Positions 50,735 through 60,838 of a stretch of 64,000 nucleotides of DNA are shown here, piece by piece. Below the pieces are notes generated by a model. It was not told where the DNA came from and ran no database searches. It saw only the letters and a program-made list of their open reading frames with translations. The position numbers and the translations under genes are program-made. The stretch comes from Bolinopsis microptera (lineage: Eukaryota > Ctenophora > Tentaculata > Lobata > Bolinopsidae): NCBI RefSeq assembly GCF_026151205.1, contig NC_087075.1, positions 4,890,858-4,954,857 on the forward strand, in the 5' to 3' direction. Each line of letters starts with the position of its first letter. Positions within the stretch are counted from its first letter, which is position 1.

Positions 50735-52090
50735 TTAATAAAAAACACGTAGTGGCAAACCTAAGCAACGGTCTCTTTCGTGAGGTGGTACTTGACTTTC
50801 GTTCGTGCTAAGTTCAATGATTTCACTGTTGTTGCTGTGAATTTTGAGGACGTTTGCTCCAGGGATGACGTTGTGAACAGAATAAGGATGTCGCAGACGG
50901 TTTGATTGGATTTGATTCTGAGTGACTGGATCTTGTCTAGGGACTTTTCGCCTCGATGACAGCGTTAGGATCACATTGGTTAAGAGTGGTCTTCATTCTC
51001 ATAATACCAGAACTAAGACTATATTGCACCAGGAGCATATTCGCTCGTTCACGTGGAGTTTGATTTATCGGCAGTTCAGATTGCGAGTCGTGTGCACTGA
51101 TCGCGTCTTGTGATATAGACGGTCTGCTATTTAATGACACTTCTAGGTAATACTCTTTGTAAATTTGGATTTTAGGTCACGATCCGAATTCTAATTTCGA
51201 GAAGTGTTTGATACAGGACCCCAATATTCTCTAAAGTTACATTTCAAAGTTTTTTGTAATGAGTGTTGGTGTGAATATTTTTACTCCGATGGGTTGGTGT
51301 GATTGAGGAGGAATTCGTTTCTTGAAAACCGTTGTGAATTAAGAAAGTCCTCTTTTGGTGGTTTTGCTGATACTCGGGTTTCTTTCGAAAAGGTAAACTT
51401 GGAGTGATGTTTTGAGTGTGCGGTAGGCTGTGACATGATCGGTTTTTTTGGGTTAGAGGGAACAATGGGTCTAGCGCGAGGACAGGCTCCAAAACCCTGT
51501 ACCAGTCCAATTTTCATGTTCATCTGTTCTTTGAAAGCTAAGGAGACAAGGGAGTTATCTTTGTGATTTTTCAGGACGTTGGCTTTATTTGAGGAGTGAG
51601 GTTGAATTACATTCATAGTTAATGGGTAGCGGCCTGACTCACCCCAGGACGCCTGCGTTGCAGGCTTTACGATTTACCCCCAGTGACCATTTAAGAAAGT
51701 GAAGAAGGTGAACTTTTGTCTGTTCAGGAAGGCTAATATTCTTGAGGATATAGTTTGAAATTTTGTTTTTGTGTCGCATCCATATTGAGATCGGCTTGTT
51801 TTTGGTTATGTGTTTTATGATAGCCTTGTTAGGTGTGTAACTAGGCGCTTCCGTTAAGAACGATAGGTTTATAAGACCATCAAAGAGTGTTGTTAGAGAG
51901 CGGAATGATTATTTGGATTGTTTACTGAGCTTTTCATGGCATAAAGTGCACGGCATGGCTTTCTTTCTGAGCTCAGTTCGGGCATTTGTGATGTGCCGGA
52001 TTTGTGTATTTCGATTCCTAGATAGCAGTATGACTCGACTTCTTCTAACAAGTGATCACCAATTTGAGGGGAAACCGGCTGATAAGTATC
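50735..52090 (-). pseudogene. LINE remnant, C-terminal reverse-transcriptase region (minus strand)
   Basis: Reading leftward from 52090: GDHLLEEVESYCYLGIEIHK (the YLG thumb motif), RKPCRALYAMKSSV, a frame change near 51900, LFDGLINLSFLTEAPSY, HLLHFLKWSLGVNRKACNAG, another break, then MNVIQPHSSNKANVL and a Pro/Ser-rich stretch. KWSLGV-RKACN is a signature seen after the thumb of several LINE reverse transcriptases. The polymerase core is absent. Further small frames at 50735-51140 belong to its 3' part or to unrelated sequence. Its broken 5' edge lies about 40 bp left of where the Hrs-like copy begins. Confidence 0.7.
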
Positions 52091-52494
52091 AAAACGGCAT
52101 TAAATATTCGGAAACTTTAGGGATGTCAGTTTGTATTTGTGAGATGAAGTAAATTATATTCTCTAACCGATGGTCCAGCCTCTTGTTGAGAAAGTGATAG
52201 AGCGATAGCTAGATCAAGCTCCTCTTTCTCTTTTAGTTCCAACTCTTTCTGTTTCCTCTTCTCATCGTTCTCCGCCTAAAACATAATAGAGTTAAGATTT
52301 AATTTAAAGGAAAAGAGAACAAATATTTAAAATATTATGTATTAAAATACATAACTTTGTATGTATGTACTGAAATAGCCCTGTAATAATATTCATTAGC
52401 CACATTTTTATGTCAGGAGATATCCGCGTCTAAGGTTACAACTAAAGATGCTATCGCTAGAGATATCGTCCGATTCATTCACAGATGTCGGGAG

Positions 52495-53574
52495 ATGACC
52501 TGTCTGAAGTGCAGCACTGTTTATGTCCCATTCTCCTCTACCAACAACAAGAGTGTAGTCACGTGCCACTTTTGCCATACACCCAGTCATCTTGGGTGCT
52601 ACACAGACTCGGAATTAGATCCCGAAGCCGGGGTAGTCTTTGTCTGTCCTCCCTGTTTAGGATCTCCCATCCCTCCTATACATGTTGCTCCTCCTCCAGA
52701 ACCAGAACAGACAGCTGACCCTCTCGCTTCTCCCGCAGCTGAACATCCTGACTCTCAGTCTAACACGGAGGCGGTCCGTGAACCAGTGGTTGAACGCCAC
52801 AAAAGTAATAAAACACTTCTATATGATCGCTCCAAGGCCGTTTGTCCCTTACTCCTCGAAGGGAACTGCCCCCACGGTATATCTGGGAAAGGCTGCACCA
52901 ACTACCATCCCCCATGGTGCTTCAAGTTCCAGAACAACGGCAGAGGTGGCGAACGGGGTTGCCACATTGCCGACGACAGATGCACATATTTCCACCCACA
53001 GCTGTGCCAGAACGCTGTGAAACAGGGTATCTGTCTAAACAAACCGTGCAAGAGGGTACATATCAGGGGTACCATCACCAACAAGAAGAACCTCAAGTAC
53101 GCCAAGAGAGGAAGCCAGACATCATCCTCATCCTCTTCCCAGCAAAACCGCCAACCTCCTAAATCTAACGAGAATAGAGAAAGATCCCAGACTAGGGACA
53201 ACAGTGGAACTGGATACAGTTCAGGTAGGAAAAGGACGGAGAGTAACACCTCAACTCCATCCAACACTACCGGGGCGAACCGTAATCGGACAGTTAGCTT
53301 CAATGAAGCCCACGTTTCTGAACCCAGCCAGGATTTTCGGAATCACTACTCCTCGATGAAAGCGGACTTGACCAAAGACATTGCTGCAATGATCCAGTCT
53401 TCTCTCCGCGATCTCCTACGATCTCCACAGGTACTCCAGAACCTTCAGCACCAGGACCTCCTGTATCCCCCACAACCTTCCCTGAACCATCACCTCTCCT
53501 CCCAGCAGCGCCAGTACCACCCAACACCTCCTGTCCCAGACTACATTCGATCAGGTCACCACTCACTCCTGTGA
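52495..53574 (+). CDS. LINE ORF1: zinc-finger nucleic-acid-binding protein
   Basis: 359 residues. The N-terminus has paired cysteines in a PHD/RING-like spacing (CLKC...CHFC...CPPC, residues 3-55). Residues about 115-185 form CCCH-type fingers (CPLLLEGNCPHG...CTNYH, CTYFHPQLC, GICLNKPCKRVH). A Ser/Gln/Asn-rich linker and a Pro-rich C-terminus follow. ORF1 proteins of CR1-clade elements bind RNA and assist target-primed reverse transcription. Its TGA stop (53572-53574) overlaps the first codon of the ORF2 frame. Confidence 0.85.
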   Translation: MTCLKCSTVYVPFSSTNNKSVVTCHFCHTPSHLGCYTDSELDPEAGVVFVCPPCLGSPIPPIHVAPPPEPEQTADPLASPAAEHPDSQSNTEAVREPVVERHKSNKTLLYDRSKAVCPLLLEGNCPHGISGKGCTNYHPPWCFKFQNNGRGGERGCHIADDRCTYFHPQLCQNAVKQGICLNKPCKRVHIRGTITNKKNLKYAKRGSQTSSSSSSQQNRQPPKSNENRERSQTRDNSGTGYSSGRKRTESNTSTPSNTTGANRNRTVSFNEAHVSEPSQDFRNHYSSMKADLTKDIAAMIQSSLRDLLRSPQVLQNLQHQDLLYPPQPSLNHHLSSQQRQYHPTPPVPDYIRSGHHSLL

Positions 53575-56573
53575 AGAGTAATCTTCCGATCTCCAACGCA
53601 TTCCTCCTCAACATCCAAGGAATGAACCCTGGTATCACCAACCAGCGATGGAAAGTGAAAGCCCTCCAAGAGTCTATCAGCTCCAACCCGATCCACACTC
53701 CCTTCTTCACCTTGACAGAAACCCACCTCAAGTCCTATCACTTAGATGCGGAGGTTCACATCCCAGGTTATACCTGCTACCGAGCGGATCGTACCAGTCG
53801 AGCTTGTGGTGGAGCCGCTACCTATCTCCACAACTCCATCACAGCAGAAGAAACAAAGTCCTTCTCAAACTCCTACTGTGAACTCGTCGCCATCTACAGT
53901 AAAGAAGCTAACATCGTGATAGCGGGCATTTACCGGCCCCCTTCAGCTCCTTTTGACAAGTTTGATGAATGCCTCTCTACCCTCCAACAGTTCATCAACG
54001 GAATTCAACGCACCCCTGTACTGCACATTACAGGAGACTTCAACCTACCCTTCATCAACTGGACGAATTCTTCTATCGACTCAGGATGCAGTATCTCCCT
54101 TTCAGACCGACAATCAGCCCTAGCACTTCTGAACTTCAATGAAGAATGCCTGCTCCAACAAGAGGTCCTCGAGCCAACTCGCAAGAACAACATCTTAGAT
54201 CTCGTTTTCTCGAACGACTCTGACTCGATCCATAGTATCTCTGTTACCAAGACAGAGTTATCAGATCATGACATTGTGAGCTGCACTCTCCTCAATCCTG
54301 AACTCCTCCTCCCCTCGCAGTCTCCGGAACGGCCAGGGTTCACCCCCTCCTGCCTCCTTGATGATATTAACTTCAACTCTGCAGACTGGGATGCTATTAA
54401 TGCAGAACTAGTAGAAGTAGACTGGGCTTCTATCACTGACCCAAGCAACGATCAGGATACAGCTTGGACATTGTTTGAAGACAAGGTAGCGTTCATATGC
54501 TCTAAGCACACTCCCTCGCGCAGCAGAAACATCCAAGTGTCCTCATAATCCTCCATTCCCAAGTCCAGAAGGGAACTTATTCGTAAGAAGCGCCGTCTTA
54601 ATGCCAGGATCAATGCTATAAAGCATGGTATTAGAACTCCACGGAACAGCGTTAAACTCGATAACCTCAACAACGAACGTGCTAACATCGAAATTCTTAT
54701 GAAGGAAGACATCAAACAAGAACGGCTCCGACAGGAGATAGTTGCGTTAGCTAAGATGAAGATCAATCCCAAGGCGTTTTATTCTTACGCTAAGAAATCG
54801 GCTAAGTTCAAGGCGCCTGTTGGACCTCTCGCCGATGCTGCTAACAACCTCCAGTGCGATCCCACTGTTATGGGCAACATCCTCCTGCAGCAGTACCAGA
54901 AAGCCTTCAGTAACCCTGAAAACGTCAACCCCGATAACATCCCTGACGAAAAAGGGCATACAGAAGAACTCTCCGACATCACCTTCTCGGTTGACGACGT
55001 CGTTAGTGCTATCAAGGAAACAGGGAGGTTCTCCGCTCCAGGACCAGACAAGTTCCCTGCTCTCATCTTGCGGGAATGCAAGGACGCTCTAGCTCCCACC
55101 ATAGCCATGCTCTGGCAGCTATCTTTTGATACTTCGGACATCGCTGAGATGTTCCGCTCCCAGAGTATCATCCCTATCTTCAAGAAGGGGAGCAAGGCTT
55201 TAGCCGCTAACTACAGGCCGGTTTCCCTGACCTCTCACCTCATCAAACTCTGTGAACGCATCATGCGCAACCAGATGGTCAACTTCCTTGAACGCAACAA
55301 CATGTTCAACCCTGATCAGCATGGTTTCCAAAAAGGCAAGAACTGCCTCACTCAGCTTCTCCATCACATCGAGGATATAATCTGCGATCTCAACCTCGAC
55401 AAAAATGCTGACGTGCTCTACCTCGACTTCAGCAAAGCCTTTGATAAGGTTGACCACAAGATTCTTCTCAAGAAGATCCAGGCCTTTGGTATCCGTGGTA
55501 AGCTCTACGACTGGATAGCCAGCTTTCTTACTGGCAGAAAGCAGCATGTTATCGTGGATGGGGTCATGTCCACGATCATCGATGTCATCAGTGGGGTTCC
55601 TCAGGGTACTGTCCTAGGTCCCCTTCTCTTCCTCATCTACATTGACGACATCTTCTCCGTTGTCAAGCACAGCAAGATCAAAGTGTTTGCAGATGACTCG
55701 AAGCTCCACAAAGATATATCTTCCCATATCGATCGCATCCTTCTCCAGGAAGATCTTCTCTCGGTTGTGAATTGGGCTGATGCTAACAACATGGAGCTTA
55801 ACGAGGAAAAGTTCCAGCTTCTACAACACGGCAAACTACCAGACTTGAAGCAGCCCTACATCCTACCATCTGGAGAGACTCTTAAGGGCTCTGACCACGT
55901 GAAGGACCTGGGTGTCTATATCGACCCAGACCTCAACTGGCGCACTCACATAGCGATGAAGTCTGCCAAAGCCAGAAACATGGCTAGCTGGGTGTTACGC
56001 ACCTTCATCTCCAGGGATGTAGCGACCATGATGCTCCTGTACAAGTCCTACGTACGATCTCATCTGGAATACTGCTGTCCTCTGTGGTCTCCTCACATGC
56101 AGTGCGAAATTATCAAACTCGAAGCAGTTCAACGATCCTTCACTGCTAAAATCCAGGGTCTTGGAAGTCTCAACTACTGGGAACGCCTCCGTCGCCTGTC
56201 TATGTACTCCCTTCAGAGGCGGCGTGAGAGATACACTATCATCATAGTTTGGAAGATCTATAACAATCTCGCTCCAAACAGTATGAACATCAACTTCCGC
56301 GAGACCTCACGATACGGAATTACGTGTATACGACCACTAGGGTCCTCCAAGTACAATAGTGTCAATAACCTGAGGTTCAACTCCTTTGCCTCTAGAGCCT
56401 CTGCACTGTACAACGTGGTCCCTCCTAGCATCAAGTCCCTCCTAACCTTGACCACTTTCAAACCTGCTCTTGATGCTTTCCTCAATAAATTCCCTGACAC
56501 TCCACCAACACCTGGGTACACTGGACAGAACAGGAACTCAATGCTGGAGTGGGCCGGTGGCACATGTCTCTGA
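53571..56573 (+). CDS. LINE ORF2: AP-type endonuclease and reverse transcriptase, one in-frame stop
   Basis: The frame is open for 1,001 codons except for one TAA at 54546-54548. Before it lies the exonuclease-endonuclease-phosphatase domain (LNIQGMNPG, TLTETHLKS, GGAATYLHNS, TGDFNLPFINW, LSDHDIV). After it comes the reverse transcriptase (NYRPVSLTSHLIKLCERI, YLDFSKAFDKVDH, SGVPQGTVLGPLLFLIYIDD, KVFADDSKLH with FADD in place of YADD) and the CR1-type C-terminal region (HLEYCCPLWSPH, RRRERYTII). The frame begins GTG at the ORF1 stop (GTGA overlap) and the first ATG is at about 53620, so translation probably depends on reinitiation. One stop from being full length, hence a young insertion or an allele with a living source. 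Confidence 0.93.
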
Positions 56574-57068
56574 CGTGCTACTACTTGGCGATGGAGATGC
56601 AAGACATTCTTGGCCTGGTAGCACTCTAGCTCGGAACCCAACCCAAGTAACCCAAGTAAGTAAGTAACACCAAACACACAATTAAGATCACTTAAAAACG
56701 GCTCAAATTCCATGTTCCAAGTTGCGTTCACTGCTCGAGCAAAAGAAGCGAAAAAATGTAAAATGACCATATAAGGGTCATTTTATTTGTCACCTGATTC
56801 AGGTGACAAATAAAATGACCATAAAAAGGCATCAGGTGACAAGTAAAATACCTGAGGATTGACAGGAGGTTGCCGGCCAGAAGCAGCAGCTGCAGCGATG
56901 GTTGCTGCAGTAGCCGGAACTGCGCCAGGAGCTGCAGCTGCTGCTGCCTCCTTACTCTTACTTCCAACTTTACTGGCACAGATTGAGCAGACTCTCACCT
57001 GAAATAAACAAGAACATTATATAATAATATATCAACTTTAAACTGTTAGTAAAGAGGGATATTATATA

Positions 57069-57630
57069 GGGGGGGGGGGGGGGCAACGCCCCAAAAGGCC
57101 CCGATTTCTAGGGCCCTTTTTGGATTTTCGATATTTGTAGGGCCTTTTGGGGCCCTAGAATTAAATTCAATTTCATCAAGTTTGATATATGCTAAGTGCT
57201 TTAATGATATTATCTGACTACTTGCACAGTACTTTTATGTTTATTTGAGTGTATTTACATGGAGATTATGGTCCATAAACACTATCAAATAGTGGTCAGG
57301 GTCAAAAGGCCCCAAAAAGCCACGATTTCTAGGGCCTTTTTGGATTTTCGATATATGTAGGGCCTTTTGGGGCCCTAGAATTAACTTCAATTTCTCAAGT
57401 TTGATATATGCTAAGTGCTTTAATGATATTATCTGACTACTTACACAGTACTTTTATGTTTATTTGAGTGTATTTACATGGAGATTATGGTCCATAAACA
57501 CTATCAAATAGTGGTCAGGGTCAAAAGGCCCCAAAAGGCCCCAAAAGGCCCCGATTTCTAGGGCCCTTTTCGGATTTTCGATATGTGTGGGGCCTTTTGG
57601 GGCGTTGGCCCCCCCCCCCCCCCCCCCCCC
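57069..57630. mobile_element. MITE with poly-G/poly-C ends and internal duplication
   Basis: 562 bp between two TATATA copies (57063-57068, 57631-57636); copy A has one TATATA at this spot. The ends are a 15-base G run with CAACGCCCCAAAAGGCCCC, and GGGGCCTTTTGGGGCGTTGG with a long C run. Inside, a unit of about 215 bp (around 57107-57320 and 57322-57535) is repeated in tandem, each beginning near GGGCCTTTTTGGATTTTCGA. No coding capacity. Confidence 0.88.
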
Positions 57631-58255
57631 TATATAGCAACTTTAAACTCTTACAGCATTTTTTGGAAGACTAAAGGTATAGTAATCTAATAAAACGTTT
57701 TTATCTAAAATGTATCATTGTAACCTCTTTCTCGATGCCAAAGTGAGGTAGAGGCAAGCGCTCAGCAGTACACTCCGCGCAGAATATCTGACCACAGTTC
57801 CTGCAGTGATGTTTGCGCTTGGTGATAGTAAAGAGCTGTCGGCAGAGGTGACACATTCTACCATCCTCCCACTCTGGTGCCTGGTATTGTGGTGGTAATT
57901 AAAGACCTATTTTAACGTAATTAAGCGATTAGGACAATTAGAAATCCGATTAACCGGGGGTGGAGAATTGACTTGATTTGTTTGTGACATTAAATTTTGC
58001 AGTTGACCCACAAAAATAACGCCCGTAATCTAAGGGGTCGACGACACATTCCTTTCCTATATTTTTTTCGAATTTCCTGACCCAATAGATCAGATCTAAT
58101 TGGTGATCTAAATCAAATACAGAATCTAGATCACGTACAGGAAGTTAAATGTTCTCTTCGATATTCCTGACCCAATAAATCACATTACACATACGGTGTA
58201 CAATTTGCACGAATTCCATTTTCTCATGACTTTTATGTTTGTTTATTTTCTGTTG

Positions 58256-58641
58256 GATAAATAGTTCAAGGGGGCTATATTTATGAGTCGCATTTGAACT
58301 TGATTTCTCTTGGAGAATTTCTCTTTACACTCTTAACTTGCGAACAAATTGAAGCAGCAGACTTTAGGCTAGAAACTTTATTGAATAGAAATAATCATTC
58401 CACGTAACTACGTCTTCTTCAGTTCTGTGATAAATTTGTTAAACATGTGTAAAAGTTAACGACGGAAAGAAATTTAAAATAACATTAAAACAAAAACGGA
58501 GAAATAAAATTTACGAAATATGACCCAAAAAATGTAATTGCAAAAAATTCAAAACAAAAAAAAATATACGACAAGAAGAAATGTAAGCTAAAACAACTAA
58601 ATACTGTACTACTCATGATACTATACTAATTAGTAAACGTC
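58256..58641. mobile_element. SINE-like or truncated retroposon insertion
   Basis: A 386-bp insert absent from copy A, flanked by a 13-bp near-perfect duplication TTATTTTCTGTTG / TTATTTTCTGTCG (58243-58255, 58642-58654). Its reverse complement contains TTCAATAAAGTTTC, a polyadenylation-like string. Pol III boxes were not found. Length and duplication fit LINE-mediated retroposition. Confidence 0.8.
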
Positions 58642-58794
58642 TTATTTTCTGTCGAGTTCAACTGTCTTGCAACTCAGTTTGTAGATTATATATTCGGATA
58701 TATCCACACTATTTACACGTACAACGTGATATTATTTTCAATGCAGTGTGTACAACACCAACTACACCGATCAATTGCCAAGCTGCGAAACATT

Positions 58795-59004
58795 TATTTA
58801 TTATTATTACATCGTGATGGCAGGGCCTACTCTCATGCTGTCTATAGATGATGATTAACTCTGAAAAACAGGTAGAGCAAGGCACGCGATATGTCGAGGT
58901 TCTGGGATCATTCCCCAGTTGTCCCCAGTTTTTCAGAGTTAATCATCATCTATAGAGAGCATGAGAGTAGGCCCTGCCATCTTGATGTAATAATAATAAA
59001 TAAA
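58795..59004. mobile_element. Hairpin MITE, copy 2
   Basis: Same stem-loop as 26502-26710, differing by a few bases (for example ATCGTG for ATCATG). Confidence 0.8.
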
Positions 59005-59146
59005 TGTCTTGCAACTTCACAATATATTAAGGTATGTACGGGATATCTTTGTAATCAAATTTATATCGACTGTAATTGAAAACGTATCATATTTTTAAGG
59101 CCAGGTTACTTGGAGGAAATCAATTCTTCGTGACCCAAGTTTCGAG

Positions 59147-60785
59147 ATGTCGTATAAATTTGTAGTGTTCGTTTTTATAACTGTCGTTATAACGGTTAAA
59201 CCGATTCATGCTGCTTCGGATACAGGTACGTGTGATATGTAATTTGTAATTTGTAATTTGTATTTGTAATATTAATATTATCATGTAATCTGTAATTTGT
59301 AATTTGCTTGTGTATTTATCTACTCATTGGCCACATTAGCATGATATACTTCATCATTTACTTTATTTTAGAGGAGATCGTGAGGACTGATTATCTAATC
59401 TCCAACTGCAAGCTTTTAGTGTTAATAAGATGTGGTCCTTTCGAATTCAGACTCGCTGCAAAGACCAGAAGTATTTGCTGACTGAAACCTCCGTTTTAAA
59501 GGTGTTAGGTGTAGTATTTTTCAGTATGCTATCAAATTTATTTCAGTGGTTCGGTACGGAATAACTTACTTCATTGGAGATCACCGGTACGCACGAACTA
59601 GAAATTCTCAGTATGTTAAAATAAAAGGAACTAACGGAGAGACAGATGAAATGCTATGTCAGGAAAACTTCTATGTTAACAACCAAGATGTTTTGTGTGT
59701 TTTTGAGAGTTATGTTGACATAGGGGAGTATATATGTGTGTCGTTGAGGACTGGAGGAAGTGATGGACTATTACTTGCTAAGGTAATGTAAACAACCAAG
59801 TGTTAGATGATTTTATTAGCTAGCTTGTAAAAACGTGAGCTTACGGTCTCATGGTCAGTACACATCCACATCTGCCCAAGTTTGATCATTTTCTGTCAGT
59901 CAAATAATATCAAATCGTAATCCTAGTTATGTCAGGAGGGGGTTTTCAGAAACATATTCAGTGATACAACGGGTAGTTTGTTAAATGTTCCTCAATCAAC
60001 TCAGGTGAAGGTGCAAATAGACGGTATAGAGGCTGACACGATTATGCCTCAACACGATGAAGATTACATAGGTCTGGACGATGGTGAAACTATGGAATTC
60101 TGCTTAGAAGGTAAGCATTCAACTACCCTTCATTTCCCTCTTTTCTTTTCCCCATTCTCCTCCATCAGCAAACCAGATCTGGGGCTGTAAGTCCCAGATC
60201 TGGTTTGACTGTATTAAACTATTAAAGTAAAAGATGCTACATCTTGAAACAAATTACAGAATAATAAAGGTAATTTTAATTATGTTATTTTTCCTCATCA
60301 ACTTTATTTCAGTGGTTCAGTACGGTATAACTTACTCCATTGGAGATCACCGGTACGCACGAACTAGAAATTCTCAGTATGTTAAAATAAAAGGAACAAG
60401 CGGAGAGACAGATGAAATGCTATGTGAAGCAGACTTCTATGTTAACAACCAAGATGTTTTGTGTGTTTTTGAGAGTTATGTTGACATAGGGGAGTATAGA
60501 TGTGTGTCGTTGAGGACTGGAGGAAGTGATGGACTATTACTTGCTAAGGTTTTGTAAAGCAAGATGTGTAAATAATGCAAATGACGCCATACATTTTTAA
60601 GCGATTTATTTATAACTAAGCAGATCTGAGCACGCATCTATCCAAGTTGCCAACTTTTCTAAATTATAAATGAACCCAGGTGAAGGTGCAAATAGACGGT
60701 ATAGATGCTATCACGATTATGCCTGACGACGATGAGGATTACATAGGTCTGGACGATGCTGAAACGAAGGAGTTTTGTTTAAACG
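59147..60785 (+). CDS. Secreted two-module protein, copy 2 (3' exon not found)
   Basis: Exons match copy 1 base for base in length: 59147-59225, 59547-59782, 60005-60110, 60313-60548, 60680-60785. The signal peptide differs by one residue (SHAASD to IHAASD). The first module has changes such as GTNGETDEMLCQENF and GEYICVS; the second has IDAITIMP. Without the 4.1-kb transposon the gene is compact. The acidic last exon (32804-32877 in copy 1) has no counterpart before 61.0 kb because homology stops at 60838, so this copy is truncated by unrelated sequence or its last exon lies further right. All five exons remain open. Confidence 0.8.
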
Positions 60786-60838
60786 GTAAGAAAAAGTTAC
60801 TTCTTTTCCTAACCTCCTTTCTAAACCAACGCTATAGT

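Larger units (their letters stand above)
52416..56667 (+). mobile_element. Nearly intact CR1-like non-LTR retrotransposon
   Basis: A 4.25-kb insert in the Hrs copy B intron, with a 79-bp 5' leader, ORF1, ORF2 and a tail CAAGTAAGTAAGTAAC. The homologous place in copy A (about 24630-24655) has no LINE. About 40 bp of target seems lost at the junction, and no clear duplication was found. Confidence 0.92.
52168..57880 (-). pseudogene. HGS: Partial Hrs copy: FYVE, linker and UIM exons (intact reading)
   Basis: Three exons correspond to the main Hrs gene: FYVE 57725-57880 (only synonymous changes noticed, RKHHCRNCGQIFCAEC kept), linker 56852-56998 (compensating indels give SGRQPPVNPQ), and UIM 52168-52275 (AENDEKRKQKELELKEKEEL then DLAIALSLSQQEAGPS). 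The UIM has the ubiquitin-binding E-E-x-x-x-A-x-x-x-S pattern and a plausible donor GTTAGA. It is not a complete gene within the window: VHS exons and the 3' half are absent, and a 4.25-kb LINE lies in the intron between linker and UIM exons. If this is the alternative allele, these exons are functional and complete a normal Hrs. Confidence 0.85.
52130..60838. repeat. Second copy of 24340-32678 (Hrs UIM to FYVE exons plus nested gene)
   Basis: Homology starts at GTTTGTAT left of the UIM exon and ends at ACGCTATAGTA (32678 and 60838). Exons and introns match with only a few percent divergence once the different insertions are removed. This copy has gained a LINE (52416-56667), a poly-G/C MITE (57069-57630) and a SINE-like insert (58256-58641), and lacks the foldback at 25328 and the transposon at 27929. 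Tandem duplication and misplaced alternative haplotype fit equally well. Confidence 0.9.

Noticed and set aside
52902..53303. Antisense frames across the LINE (also 53300-53731, 54785-55195)
   Set aside because: Shadows of ORF1 and ORF2 on the other strand; no motifs or starts of their own.
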